A DNA stretch of 64,000 nt. Origin: Hydra vulgaris (Eukaryota; Cnidaria; Hydrozoa; Anthoathecata; Hydridae). The DNA lies in contig NC_088920.1 of the NCBI RefSeq assembly GCF_038396675.1, positions 26,817,501-26,881,500 on the forward strand, read 5' to 3'. The notes beneath the pieces are model-generated. The model saw only the letters and a list, made by a program, of their open reading frames with translations. It was not told where the DNA came from and made no database searches. A program made the translations under genes and the position numbers. Positions 48,240 through 61,296 of the stretch are shown piece after piece; position 1 is the first letter of the stretch; each line of letters starts with the position of its first letter.

Positions 48240-51019
48240 CAGTAGGGGAAAATGGAGCAAGATAGCAAACCGGACATAATGGCTTTTTGTATTACAAATC
48301 AACAAAAAGATTTTAAAATGGGTGGAAACAAAATTGTATTGATAATTTGTATTTTAAAACACCAAGTTTTTTAAAATATTGTCAACGTAATTCTATACGC
48401 ATAAGTAAATTTTTTGCGTTTAAAAGTAAGTACCTCGTTTTTGGTTTTAGCTACCCTATTCAAAAAATCCTATAGGATCCTATAAGAATTTGGAACAAAA
48501 TAAATTTCAGATTTGAACCCCATTAAATTAAATCACATAAGTTAAAATATATGATTTTAGTTATCATAGTCTTTTTTTTTTTTTTGTTTCAAAATTCTAT
48601 AGGTCCTATAGGACTTTTTGGCTAGGGTTCCCTCGGATCCCCCGGATGTAACTTTTTCAACAATATTTTTTTGCGACGCGTATTTATTTTATTTTATTTT
48701 GGTTAGAGTTGTTAGTAGTTTTTAAAATCTTTATAAATATAGAGGCAGAAAACACATAAGTCATTCAGCTTTGGTCACGTGACCCGATGACAAATTTCAA
48801 ATTTTACTTTTTAATTTTCATTATAAGATTTTCAACTTGTATACTAAAAACTCATGCCGGCAATGAATCATTGTGAAAAAACAAACACACTGACAAAGTA
48901 GAGTGTGCTTCATGACTGATAGTGCAACGACTACGCTGGAATAACTAAAGGTTTACCAAAAGTTCGTTATCTTGCCCTGTCTGCTAATTACAAGTGTCAA
49001 CTTTTAAAAAACGCCACGCCTCAAGTCACTTAATGACATGCTACCATGTTATTAAGTGTCCATTTATCGCCATAAATATTTTTCTCCTAAAGTATAACAA
49101 TTTGGGTATAATAAGAAGCAAAATTTTATAGAAAGTTTAAAAAAATTGTTGATTTTTATTAAAAACAGTTACTTTTCTTTAAAAAAAAAAAAATTAAAAA
49201 ATTTTTTGAGGCACTTTATAACATCTATAAAAGGGTTAAGTTTTTAACATCTTTAAAAAGGTTTCAAAAAAGGCTCTTTTTATTTCAAATGTGAAATAAA
49301 TCTTCACTTGAGAGCTTTTAAAACAGTGCTTTCTTATAAAAAAATCTAGTAGATAAATTTAATAAAAGTGTTTAATTAAGTTTTAAGGTTGCATCGTTTT
49401 TACAAAGTTTTGTTTTTAAATATGGTTTTGATGAAACGATATAAAAAATCTAGTTTGATTTAATATTTAGTAGATTTTATGTTAGTACAGACATAATATA
49501 TATTGTTAAATTTGTAATTATACCAAGAAACTGTTTAATTTAGAAAACTAATTAGAAACTTTAAGCAAAATAACTAATTAGAAAGTTTAAGCAAAAATAA
49601 ATCAAACATTACACAAATTACAAAAATTAAAAAAAATATTTCTGCACACAATCTAATAACATTTATATTTCATCAAACTTCTATTTTAAGTATGTAATGA
49701 CATTTCTGTTTTAAATGTCACTACATATTTTAAAAATTAAACTTGAAAAATATTTGGTAATGACGTATTATGATCATTTAGATGTAACAAAAAGATATTT
49801 TGGGTTTTAAAATAAACCCATGACATATTTTGGGTCTTAAAATAAATCCTAAAAGTTGTCTTCGTCAAATACAAAAATCTCAAAAACAAATTTAACATAT
49901 GACGCTAATTATGTTTGCATTCTAACACGAAAAACAAGTGTGCTCAAAAAATAAATACCAATCGCAAAAGACAGACAAAATATATACATATATAAAAAGT
50001 GAAAACAAAAAATAAAACTTCTTCAGTCATTTTAAAATATTCTACAAATATTTAAGATAAAGTCTGACATCTTTACTACACTTCTAAATAATACGCGCGT
50101 GTTTCCGCATTCGATTTGCAATCTTTTTTTAGCTTAATAATTTTAAAGAATTCTTTTGTTGCAGATAAATTGTTACGTATGAGGACACAACGTAAGTTCG
50201 TCAGAACGCAACATTAGTACTTAAAAATACAGCATAAGGACGTAATAACATAACGTAAGCTTGAAAGAATGCAACACAAGCACGTAAGAGCGTAACATAA
50301 GCAGAAAGAGCTATTAAATACTAAAAACTTTGTAAAATAAATCACTTACCTTAAAATTACTTAAAATTGCTTTAATTTTGCTTTATAATGTTTGGGAGTT
50401 TTTTGTTGAAACGAGTTTTAATTTATCGTTACTCGAAACGAGTGTCAAAAACGATTTGAATTATTACGAAATTAACATTTTAACTTAAGTGCAGTATTTA
50501 ATGCTTTGATACTATTCCACAAGTTTTTATTTTCAAATAGTTTTGGCTAATCAAATAAAAAAACAAAACAGCAATTGTTTTTTTTCAAAAAGTAACAATT
50601 AAGTAAACAGTATACAGTCAATAATAAAGTTGTCAGTAATTGTCAATGAAATAATTATCATTGAAAAATCATTATAAAAAATTATCAAAATTTTCAGTGA
50701 AATAGTTTTGATTTTAAATATGTTAGTTTCATAATAATGGAAAATTGCAAAAACAAATGTGGTCATCAGTACTAAAATTAAAGTTGCTTTAATAGTTCAA
50801 GAGTTAAAAAAAAACCTTTCATTACAAAATGGCATTTGTTAAGAGCTAAAATAGAGTGACATGTGTTAACATCCGCAAACAAGCAATAAAAAAAAAATAA
50901 ACGGCAGCTGTTTATTTGATTTAATGAAAGTAAAACTGATAAAATGATTATACTCTTAGAATCACGAAGATTTTCGTTTCAGTAGAAGATGTTTACAAAA
51001 AAGTTTACATACATACATA
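48240..51019. other. non-coding stretch; one possible element end
   Basis: AGTAGGGGAAAATGGAGCAA at 48242 resembles the ends of other AGGGGAA elements here, and GTTATCTTGCCCTGTCTGCT at 48966 may be its inverted partner, but the match is weak. CCTATAGGATCC-like motifs occur at 48470-48485 and 48598-48618. 50180-50300 has loose repeats of ACGTAA and GCAACA. There are no coding or RNA features. Confidence 0.35.
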
Positions 51020-51647
51020 CAGAGGCGTAGAAAGAATTTTTTGGTGTTCGATATAGGTAACTTCCAGACATGGAGCAAACTCCAAACATTTATATGTTTA
51101 TATTTATGTCAAATAATGAGGGTTTGCAAAAAATTGCGATGATTGGAGACTGGGAACAAAAAAGCCCCAAAATTTTCGTCCCCCTGCCCCAAACATGAAA
51201 GCAACAAGTTGATGAAGTATTTTTTGTACTATTCTTAACTAGACTTATATTCATCGATAAATTTTAGATTTCATTTTAAAATATTTTAGCGTTCAAAAAT
51301 TATGACCATATAAAGTTTAAACCCCCCTCAATTTGAGGGGGTTGCAAATTTTATATGGTAATAATTTTTAAACGCTAATAGATAATACTATGAAACTTAA
51401 AATTTATCGATGAATATAAGTCTAGTTAAGAATAGTACAAAAAATACTTCATCAACTTATTGCTCTCGCGTTTTGGGCAGGAGGGGGGCAAAAATTTTGG
51501 GGCTTTTTTGTTCCCAGTCTCCAATCATCGCAATTTTTTGCAAACCCTCATTATTTGACATAAGTATAAACATATAAATGTTCGGAGTTTGCTCCATGTC
51601 TGGAAGTTACCTATCTCGAACACCAAAAAACTCTTTCTACGCCTCTG
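51020..51647. mobile_element. 628-bp foldback element inserted in a (TACA)n repeat
   Basis: It starts CAGAGGCGTAGAAAGAATTT and ends with the reverse complement CTTTCTACGCCTCTG. The two halves (about 300 bp each) are near-identical reverse complements meeting at CCCCCCTCAATTTGAGGGGG (about 51325-51344). It is flanked on both sides by TACATACA units. There is no gene inside. Confidence 0.88.
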
Positions 51648-52051
51648 TACATACATACATACATACATACATACATACATACATACATACATACATACAT
51701 ACATACATACATACATACATACATACATACATACATACATACATACATACATACATACATACATACATACATACATACATACATACATACATACATACAT
51801 ACATACATACATACATACATACATACATACATACATACATACATACATACATACATACATACATACATACATACATACATACATACATACATACATACAT
51901 ACATACATACATACATACATACATACATACATACATACATACATACATACATACATACATACATACATACATACATACATACATACATACATACATACAT
52001 ACATACATACATACATACATACATACATACATACATACATACATACATACA
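51648..52051. repeat. (TACA)n tetranucleotide microsatellite
   Basis: About 100 nearly perfect tetranucleotide units. The long open frames across it in all phases (Tyr-Ile-His-Thr or Met-Tyr-Val-Cys repeats) exist because 4-bp units avoid stops, not because they code. Confidence 0.98.
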
Positions 52052-52090
52052 CACTTACATATATACGTACATACATATATACATACATAC

Positions 52091-52240
52091 AGTATGTATG
52101 TATGTATGTATGTATGTATGTATGTATGTATGTATGTATGTATGTATGTATGTATGTATGTATGTATGTATGTATGTATGTATGTATGTATGTATGTATG
52201 TATGTATGTATGTATGTATGTATGTATGTATGTATGTATG
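52091..52240. repeat. (TATG)n, inverted partner of the (TACA)n array
   Basis: About 37 units of the reverse complement of the preceding array, joined through CATACAGTATG. The two together can form a very long hairpin. 52241-53520 has no gene recognised. Confidence 0.95.
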
Positions 52241-53524
52241 ACACATACAAACATTGTATGCGTCATACATACATACTTACACATATTTTTGATGTTAACA
52301 TATACCACCTTGTACTATATCTATTTTGACTTACAAGTACTTTGGATTATAAATATTGGAAATCAACTAAATTGAAACTGTAACATACTACATAGCTCTA
52401 GTCTACCTAATATAAGTATCTAACTCTTTAAGTGTAAAACAATATGAATACACGTTCACATAGATGAAAAGTAGACTAAGTAAAGTAGACTGAGTTAAGT
52501 AGGCTGAGCAAAGAATACTAAGCGGCGTTTTTGTGCGTCAAAAACAGTATTTAGTAGATATAAATTTTTCAGATAAATCTGTTTTTATGGTGTTATGTGT
52601 TATGATTCAGATCCAAACATAAACTGTGAGACTCAGAAAAGATTAGATAAGTTTATTTAAGCGTTACTTTATTAAAACTTAAGTAATCAACGAGAAAAAT
52701 ATAGTTAAACTAACTCAATAAAAAAGACTTTTATCAATTATTTGTTTACAAAATTTGACATAATGTTTTGACAAGGAGTCTACCTTAAATATGCAAATAT
52801 ATATTTGGATTCGCGTATCTAACTAACAAAGTCACTGGTACACAGTGGTTAGAAATGCTTGATGCGAAATAATTCAAAAATACTAATTTTAAAAAACAAA
52901 CTCAATTTTTATGACTTATTAATTTTCAAACCTTCAAGAAAGTATTCTTGGAATAGTTTCTTTCTAGTGCTCTGAATTATTACATTTCGTCCCATTAAAG
53001 AAGCAAGGGTAAAAATTAAATTATAGAAACTTAAAAATATCAAAATTTTTTTACTGTTTAAGGCTGAATTTTTTAATATGTTAATTTCACTTTTACAAAT
53101 TTGAGATAATTTGTAGCAAGATTATTCTTAAAAGAAGCTCAGTGTAAAGGGATTAACTTGAAAGTCACAGAGAGTAAAGAATGCCAGATTGTTTTCAAAA
53201 ATGACGAAATTTTAAAAAAAAACTTAGAAAAATTGAATTTCTTGTCTTTGTCCAACTCTGTCCAATTCTGTAAAAACTTTAAAGTATTGATTAAGAATCA
53301 CTTAACCATTAAGGCCTAAAATTGTACCCCTACGTCCCCCTTTCGAAGTTAAAACAATTCGTTGGAAATCCTGAATTGCGCGGCATAATTACGTACGTTG
53401 CCGTATTTTTTTCACGGCTAAATTTTTACGAAAAAATTAAAAACTAAGATAAAAATTCAAATTGGAAAAAGTAACACAAAAAATAAAATTGTAGTTAAGC
53501 TTTTTTATTTATTTGAAAGATCAA

Positions 53525-54323
53525 TACATGACATTAGCACTTGAAAATAGTTTCAGGCATATGGACATCGCGGCTGTTCTTGACGAAACCCATTCTTGAT
53601 GTCTAATTTTGGGCCACTTTCTCAAGAACTTCTGGTCTTATGTCACAAATCACACGAACAATGCTGGCCTCCAAGGCATCAATTGTTGCTGGTTAATCAG
53701 CATAATTCGGTGACTTCACATAGCCCAACAAGAAATAATCCTGAGGTGTCAAATTGTACAAAGACGACAGGTCAGTTACTAACTGCTCTAAAGCCCAACC
53801 GGCGAAGGAACGACGCATATAATGGTCTTGTGGCTTTAATTTTTGCACCAACTGGATCTTATACGGGTGTAAGTCAAGATCTTTGCTCAAAATTTTCCAT
53901 GTCAAAGACAGACACAGCCCCAATTCCTGCGACTGACAACGAATAGAAAAATTTGGATCCTCTTCCACACTTTAGTTTACAGCAGCTATATTCTCTTCAG
54001 TACAAGCATTCCTTCGAAAAGTTGATGCTATTGAATCCTCTAGAGAGAATGTAGTACGAAATCTATCTATAGTTCGACGGGTTGCTTAGATGGACGATTA
54101 TGGGCTTCATAAAAGTCAAAAAGTTGTCTATAAGTTGCCCGAATTGATGACTTAGTTTCAAAGTAAATTTTAATAATTTCGTAGCGTTGTTCAGGCGTGA
54201 GTCTATTCATGATTATTTGCTAGAAAATACTGAAACAAATAAAGCAAAATTTTTTATAAAAATTTTAATTTTTTGTATTAAAATTTACAATTTAAAATTG
54301 AAACGAGCTTAAAAAAACACCCT
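53525..54323 (-). mobile_element. internally deleted mariner-like element
   Basis: On the minus strand the start MNRLTPEQRYEIIKIYFETK (ATG at about 54211) is followed by RATYRQLFDFYEAHNRPSKQ. After stops comes an open piece 53968-53693 with SIRCQSQELGLCLSLTWKIL and KIQLVQKLKPQD. It then jumps directly to NLTPQDYFLLGYVKS, which in full-length relatives lies near the third catalytic Asp. The segment with the first two catalytic residues is thus deleted. The C-terminal remnant SRDVHMPETIFKC lies at about 53563-53525. A possible TIR (GGGTGTTTTTTTAAGCTCG) ends at 54323; I did not find its partner. Confidence 0.75.
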
Positions 54324-54595
54324 TTATTACTATCTGTTAAATATTTAATTCAGCGCTAAACTTACTCTTTGTTCTTAGAAATTCGCTTTTTCGAATTTTA
54401 TTTGCTCCTAACAAATATTAAACAAATATTTGTATTAAACTAATAATACTCTAAAAATATTTCATTTTATCGGTAATCTCCTCATTTTATTTTTAACCCT
54501 TTATTTAATTTTAAATTTAAATTTTTAAACTAAACATCTGATTTTTTTAATGCAAAATCTGCTTAACCAATATTAACTTATTGCTTATTGCAAAT

Positions 54596-54757
<162 letters not shown>

Positions 54758-55192
54758 ATTTTTATTTATTTGAGAAAATACAAATCTTTTTCCTATTCTA
54801 GTTTAAGAATATCTGTTGGTATTTTCTGTTCTCGTGTAAGAATATCTTTTTGCACTTTAGCGACTTTAGATTCAGAGTTTTATTTACATTTTAGCGTCAG
54901 CATTTTCTTTTTCTTTTTCCAAACTCAGAACAAATGGCTCAATAGGTTTTTATATTGGCATAAAAGTCAATTTTCTATAATAAGGTTCAAAGTTTGGATC
55001 CAAATTTAAAAGTTCATCAGTGGGTAAGCCATTTATATTTTAATGAGATTTAAACCTCTTGGCTTAATTACACTTAGCAACAATTTTTTTTGTCCTTGGG
55101 TTGAAAGTGTATTTTCCGAATCTGTTTTGTCGGAAACAAATTAAATGTTTTGTGAGCGACACAACGTTATTTTGAAATTTGTGTGTTTTGAA

Positions 55193-55318
55193 GAAAGTTC
55201 TCGACCCATATTACTTACTCAGCGTTCTTCTAGAACATTCCCAAACTGCTAGCTAATCCAGAAAATTTTATAACTTTCAAGAAACCTTTAGAGCTTTTAA
55301 AAAACCTCTAGAACTTTC
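55193..55318 (+). promoter_or_regulatory. cluster of heat-shock-element motifs
   Basis: Perfect GAAnnTTC or TTCnnGAA pairs are at 55193-55200 and 55276-55283. A three-unit site TTCTAGAACATTC is at 55228-55240, and GAACTTTC at 55311-55318. They lie upstream of the decayed transposase-like region. Less dense than the 39.7 kb array; functional meaning uncertain. Confidence 0.45.
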
Positions 55319-55542
55319 TATAACACTCTCAAACTGTCCAAAAGAAGTAATAAAAGAATAGAAACACAAGTAATTTAACTTTTCAGTTCGTGTTATTGGT
55401 GAATAAAGGAATAACAATTAGTAATTTGTGCGTTTGTGGACAATGTATAAAGATGAAATTGAAAAAGTATTTTGTTGATGCAAATTGTAAAATGTAATAG
55501 ACCTACAAGGTATACTTCGGCATATCAATCGGTAAGAACTAC

Positions 55543-58500
55543 AGTAGGGTGTCGAAAAAAAGCACTTAATTAAAATTTCAATGTGCTCTCAACCGATTCC
55601 CATTCTATAGGTCCTAAATAACTACCAAAATCTTTTTTTAAACTTTTTAATGACTATATATAATTTAAATTCTGAATTTTACGGTTTTGTACACATATGT
55701 GTATTTACATAAAAAAAGTGCTATCTAGTTTTTCAATTTGTTTTAATATGGTGTAATAATTGGTGCACAAGTAATTCCCATTGGACATTATTAAAGATTG
55801 GCATCATTCTCTATGAACATTGTTAGCGATTGATATAGTTCCCTCTGGACAATATTATTAGTTGGTTCACAGAAAATTCCATTTAGAAATTTTTTGAAGG
55901 AAAAAATTTCTAAATGGAATTCTTTGTGCATGAAGGAATTCTCGTGTAAACGGTTATAAAAGCCGTAACGGTAAACTTAGATAAAACATGATACAAGTGG
56001 GAATAAAGTCTTCATAGATTTTTGGTGCAAGTGTAAAATATAATATAAATCTAGTTAAAAAACTGATTATTTCAAAAATCATATAAAAAATGGGTAGAAC
56101 AGCTATAATGTTTTCTTATTCTATCCCATGATTATGGGATAAAATAAGAAAACAGAAAGGTTGAAAAACAGAAAGGTTGAGATATATTTACCTTTTAAAG
56201 TACCCACTGAGGGATTTACCTCAGAGACAGCTTCCATCTAATGGTGATATTCTAAGATACTATCAATTTATCCTTCGAGATTCACAGGTTAAATACAAAC
56301 CCACTTCTACTAATGTTGGTTGCAAAATGAAATTGAAATCCAAGGATCTTGTTTGTGAAAATGGTGTTTGTACAGATCCTGATAATTCTCGCTTGGTAAC
56401 TAGGATTAAAAAATAGTTTGGATAACGCTGAGCTTGGCAAGAAATTTGTGATTTCTGGGTTAAAGTTCTTCAACTATATGTACATTTAAATTCAAACAAT
56501 ATTTTATGGAATAACATAACGTCCTAGAGTATTAGATCCTGTAGACCAAACATACTGGAATATATAAAGGAAATTAAGAAGTTGTATTAAAAATAAAGGA
56601 GGAAATTGAAAAAAAAATTCTTAACTTATATCCGGTTAAAGTTTTCTTTCCAGGACAAAAAGTATATTATTATCAATTATAGTTTTGTCTTTCAATGATT
56701 GATGGGGAAATCTCATTTTACATCACACATACTTCTTTGACACAATGTTGTCCAATTTGCCACGCAACATCTAATACAATAAGGGATCTGAAAATCTTTA
56801 AAGAAGGATTTGTTATTGACAGGCAAGCATTTCACCAAAACATGCTTGAATTCGGTTTTTTTTACATATTTCATACATACATGAAAAAAAAACTTGAAAA
56901 GTAAAAAAAATTTTTAAAAGATCGATATATGTTATTAAAAAAAAAATTTAATGGTAGAATGTTTAAACTTTTGATTTGAAAGTTGATGAAACAAGAGCTG
57001 GTCGATCAGGAGCTAGTAATACCGAAAATTTATGTTAACGAGTTTTTTCTAATGCTTTATTACTCTATTACTCAGTAAAACTTTATAAATTGATGAAGAA
57101 ATTACTATCAGACTACATAACATTTAATCAATTGCAATGACCTAATTGATCCGAAAAAAATAGATGAATTTATCTATTTTTTAACTGCAACGATACATAG
57201 AAGAAATTGCTAAAAACATATGATTGGTTCAAGGCCCCTTCCATTCACAAAGTATTTCCACATGCTGGGGAAATTATCATTAGTTTACCAGTTCCACTTG
57301 ATTTAATGGGAGAAGAAGCAGCTGAATTTCGAAACAGAATTTACAAGTTTGATCGTGAACACAGATAAAAAGCAGAAAAACAAACTTATTTGGCATTTTT
57401 AATGGAGCATTTATTTTTATTTTTTTTTTAATATTTTTCTGATCCTTTGATTAGTTTAATCTTAACAATTATAAGAAGAAAAAAAAAAAAAGTTGTGTCT
57501 ACCAGAAAAATTAAAATTTTCTTAGCGGTGATGCAATTTAAGATTACATATTACAATACAATTTATATCTGACAACAAATTCCTTTTGGATGTCCTCTTC
57601 AAAAAAACAACATGAATTGATTCAGATAAAACATGGTGACGTTTGTCTAGTCATGAAAGAGCAATGTTTCTTTTCCTGATAGAAAGGGTCAATTTGAAGT
57701 TATCCAAAAATACAACTTTTCTCTTCAAAGACCTTCAAACATAAGGAAAATTGATTTTCAATACCTGTAGATCAACTCCTTTCTTTCTCACGTCTATGCA
57801 AGCTACAAAAACTGCAACTACTTTTTTGAAAAACTTGTGGAAAAAAATGCTGCTTTTCTATCCAAAAATTTCATCTCAGTTGAAGATCTTCACAACTCAC
57901 AATCTGAAAGTGAAGGAAGCTCTTCTTCAACAAAGCTGCCAATCAAAAAGTAAATAGTTAGAAGAAAAAATAAACCATTTAATGAAAAGCAACAAAAACG
58001 CAGCAAAAATCAAGTGCAAAAACTTGCCAAAAATTAGGATTTGATGCAATTATTTAGGCTCCTTCTTGATAAGGTACAACTCTGGCAAAAGTGATTCGAA
58101 AGTCAATCAATCAGGATGAGAAAACTGCACAACGTGCGCTAAATGCAATTTCCTCAGAAAAAATTCTGAAGTCACAAAAAAAAGCCCTGAGAAGGCTTTT
58201 TTATTGCTAAATGGTTTATCAAAAGATTAGTATTGCGCCATGAAATGTGCAAGAACCAATGTCAACATATGGCTAAACTACAATATTTAGTTAGAGCCAA
58301 AATTAGTTGTTGGCCAAATGACATTTATCTTTTGGAACATTCAGCATGGATACCAATGCAAAATTTCCTTAGTCACACTGTAAAAAAGATTTTAGATAAA
58401 AATCCGGTTATTGCAATAATCGCAATGGACAGCATTAACATTGAGCTTATTCTTTACTTCAAGTTTGGTTTTGATGGCTGTAGATCATTCAACAGTTTTC

Positions 58501-59700
58501 ATCAAAAAGACTTCAATGATGAGATTCCAGATAATAGTATTTTAATTGTGAGTTAACTTGTGCAATTGTTTAGAAAGGATAGTGTACCTCAACCCATTTC
58601 CAAATTCTGCACAGTCATGTCGGCCATTGCAAATTGCATATGGAAAGGAGTCAAAAAAAGCCATAAAAAAATGAGTCTGTTAGGCTTCAGAAGTAATAAA
58701 TAGAACATTTGCTATGCATTTTGTCAGAAAGTTCAAGAATGCAAGTCACCTACCATGGTGACACCTTTTAACAATGATTGACAGAAACACAACTTTTAAC
58801 AATGATTGACAGAAACAAAGGACAGGCTGTCCAGCATTTAACAAAGGACAGACTGTCCAGCATCATCATCATACTTCTTATGCCATAAGCCTTGTGGAAA
58901 AATTACCAAGCCAGACGGCGTTTTTACCCCTGTGTCAGGAGCATTGGACTTTGGAGCATTATTTTTGAATTTTTGGTTTGCAAGCTTTTAAGTCTTTATC
59001 ATACTGGCTACCGTCAAGATGTAAAAAAATGTCGCAAGCATTTGCTACCAGCAGAAAAAGTGACCATTGCAACCACTCAAGAACGTATTAAGGCTCAGTT
59101 TTCTAAAAGATTTGGAATCAATGTTGATAAAAGAAGAGTGCAAATGATAATGGTGCTGAAATTACTTCTACTGACAATGTGGCCAGAACTGTATTTGAAA
59201 ACCCTAAAACTTGTGGAAAACCTTGCAACCATTTGGGGGGCACTGTCAAGTGGATTTGCCATCAATTCAACAAAGTTTGCTGAGCTTTGCAAATAAACCA
59301 AAAATATTAATTTTTATCAGGAGAATGGATGCGGTTGGTTTTTTTTTTACTTCAACATTTCACAAAATACTCAAGCATAGAAAAGATTAGATTTACAATT
59401 GCCCACTTCGAATTGGACTGATGTGAAGAGGCTTCGGAAGCTAATGCCAAGTTTCTAAGAAACTTTTAATTGCATCATACCATGAAAGCTTCATGGACTC
59501 AAGGCATGGCTGACATGTTCCACAGACTCGCTTCAAGCGATCTAAAGGTTTAAGAATCTTATGTTGCAAAACACTAAAGATTCAAAAATAAGAGGAAAAT
59601 GCCAGCAAGTTTTATCGACTTACTTGAGTCTGTTGAACCAACCAAACTGGATTCATATGATAATAGTGATTCTGACTAGTTTTTTGAAATAAGAAATATT
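55543..59700 (+). pseudogene. decayed transposase-like protein of the unclassified family (copy 3, longest)
   Basis: It begins near a terminus-like TAGGGTGTC (55543). Coding scraps on + are 56177-56416 (LPSNGDILRYYQFILRD), then 56695-56904 (MIDGEISFYITHTSLTQCCP and ICHATSN, with a Cys-x2-Cys). 57225-57370 follows (YDWFKAPSIHKVFPHAGEII; PLDLMGEEAAEFRNRIYKF), then 58892-59200 (HLLPAEKVTIATTQERIKAQ and FSKRFGINVDKRRVQ). After a frameshift NGAEITSTDNVARTVFENP continues. The order and blocks match the same family as copies 1 and 2 but cover the C-terminal half. Short local tandem duplications occur at 58769-58860. I recall similar proteins in cnidarians and aphids but not a superfamily name. Confidence 0.5.
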
Positions 59701-59919
59701 TTTTCAAAAGAAACTTTTGGTGACAATCAAAAGTGAAGCTTTTTCAACTTAATATTTAAAAAAATTTTCGTGAGCACATAAGTTATCAAATATTTTTTTT
59801 GTCACATTTAATTCATTTTTTAAATGGGTAAATCAAATTATTTTTATTTTTCTAATTTCTATTTCTTTTTTGAAAAGTGTTATAAATTTCGCGATTATTA
59901 CTCAAGCATTTCTGACCAC

Positions 59920-60065
59920 GGTAAGCCGTGGTGTAGCGGTTAGAGCAATGGTCACAGAAACAAGATGTTCCGATCCTTATTCTAACCATTTAAGTACTCT
60001 CGAGTCCTTAATACAAGGAAAGAGAGGGAGGGGTAAGGAGGAGGAAAAGGAATAAAAGGAAGGGG
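59920..60065 (+). mobile_element. tRNA-derived SINE with purine-rich body
   Basis: GCCGTGGTGTAGCGGTTAGA contains an A box and GATGTTCCGATCC a B-box-like motif. A G/A-rich segment (AGAGAGGGAGGGGTAAGGAG) follows to about 60065. It resembles the 35.8 kb SINE type more than the 686 type. Confidence 0.55.
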
Positions 60066-60082
60066 GGTGGGTAAATTTTAGC

Positions 60083-60412
60083 ACAGATCCACAGTGAGCC
60101 AGGTGGTGGACAAAAGTAAAAAAAATACACTTTCAAAAATTACATTATTATATACCATATTATAACTTAAATATTCAGCATTTATAAAATGTATATATTT
60201 TTGAATAATTATTATGCATGATAATTACGAAAATATTCAGCTTTTATAAAATGTATATATTTTTGTATAATTATCATGCATGATAATTATACAAAAATAT
60301 ATACATTTTATAAAAGCTGAATATTTAAGCTATAAAATGGTAAATAATAATGTAATTTTTGAAAATGTATTTTTTTTACTTTTGTCCACCACCTGGCCCA
60401 CTGTGGATCTGT
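60083..60412. mobile_element. 330-bp palindromic MITE
   Basis: ACAGATCCACAGTGAGCCAG at the left is mirrored by CTGGCCCACTGTGGATCTGT at the right. The inverted similarity continues to a centre near ATTATCATGCATGATAAT (about 60267-60284). It lies next to the SINE and abuts the next MITE. Confidence 0.85.
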
Positions 60413-60413
60413 T

Positions 60414-60698
60414 GTAATAACTCATTTGAAAGGTAATACTCGATTTCATTAAGTTATGCAATAACTAAATGAAATCGAAAGGTTTTAAAATTGAAAAGAA
60501 AGGTTTTAAAATTAAAATCTTTTTCATGTTTATTTACAAAAAATATATTCAAATACAAAAAAAAAATTAAAATTTTTTTTATTTTTGAATATATTTTTTG
60601 TGTTACTAATAAGCATGGAATAGATCTTAATTTTGAAACCTTTCTTTTTATTGCATAACTTGATGAAATCAAGTATTACCTTTTAAATGAGCTATTAC
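60414..60698. mobile_element. 285-bp palindromic MITE
   Basis: GTAATAACTCATTTGAAAGG at 60414 is mirrored at 60698. TIRs of about 51 bp with a few mismatches end in AAGTTATGCAATAA. It starts one base after the preceding MITE ends. 60699-61290 is non-coding. Confidence 0.85.
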
Positions 60699-61296
60699 AG
60701 CACTATTTAGTACGTAAGTTATGTCAAATAAAATGATTTCAAATGACGGCATATTTGAAGTACCTTTTTTTAGTTTAAATTTCACTTAAATAGTCGAAGG
60801 CTTTCACGGTCCAACACGGTCTAGTAATTTGAGACTTGAAATTCATAGTTCAATGTGTATATTATCAAAATAAATTTGGTTTATAATCGGCGGATGTCCG
60901 CCTGGTCTCCAATAATGATTTTTACAACTTAAATGATCTACCCAATTTTATGTGGCAAAAGTATTTTATTCTATATGGTTATGCAATAGTTGGGTCTCAG
61001 CAAAACTAGATTAGTGTAACAAACCTGTTTTATTATAATACATCTTAAAATACCTATTTATAAGATTTTGTAAATAATATTCATACTTTTATATAGTTAA
61101 AACATGAAAAATATTGATATTTGTTCATATATAATACAAGAAAACTTGAACTTAGCTAATCCTAATACTTTGGATACAGTTGTAAATGGCATAAACTTAA
61201 CTTAACAAATAATAACCTGTCTAATTTCATAAAGCATCTTTGAAAAAGATATGGAAAAACTCTTAAACTAGTTTTGAAGAGAATAATAAATGATGA

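Noticed and set aside
51525-52375. Long open frames encoding Tyr-Ile-His-Thr or Met-Tyr-Val-Cys repeats (up to 265 codons, both strands)
   Set aside because: They are translations of a tetranucleotide microsatellite, open in several phases on both strands; there is no gene context.
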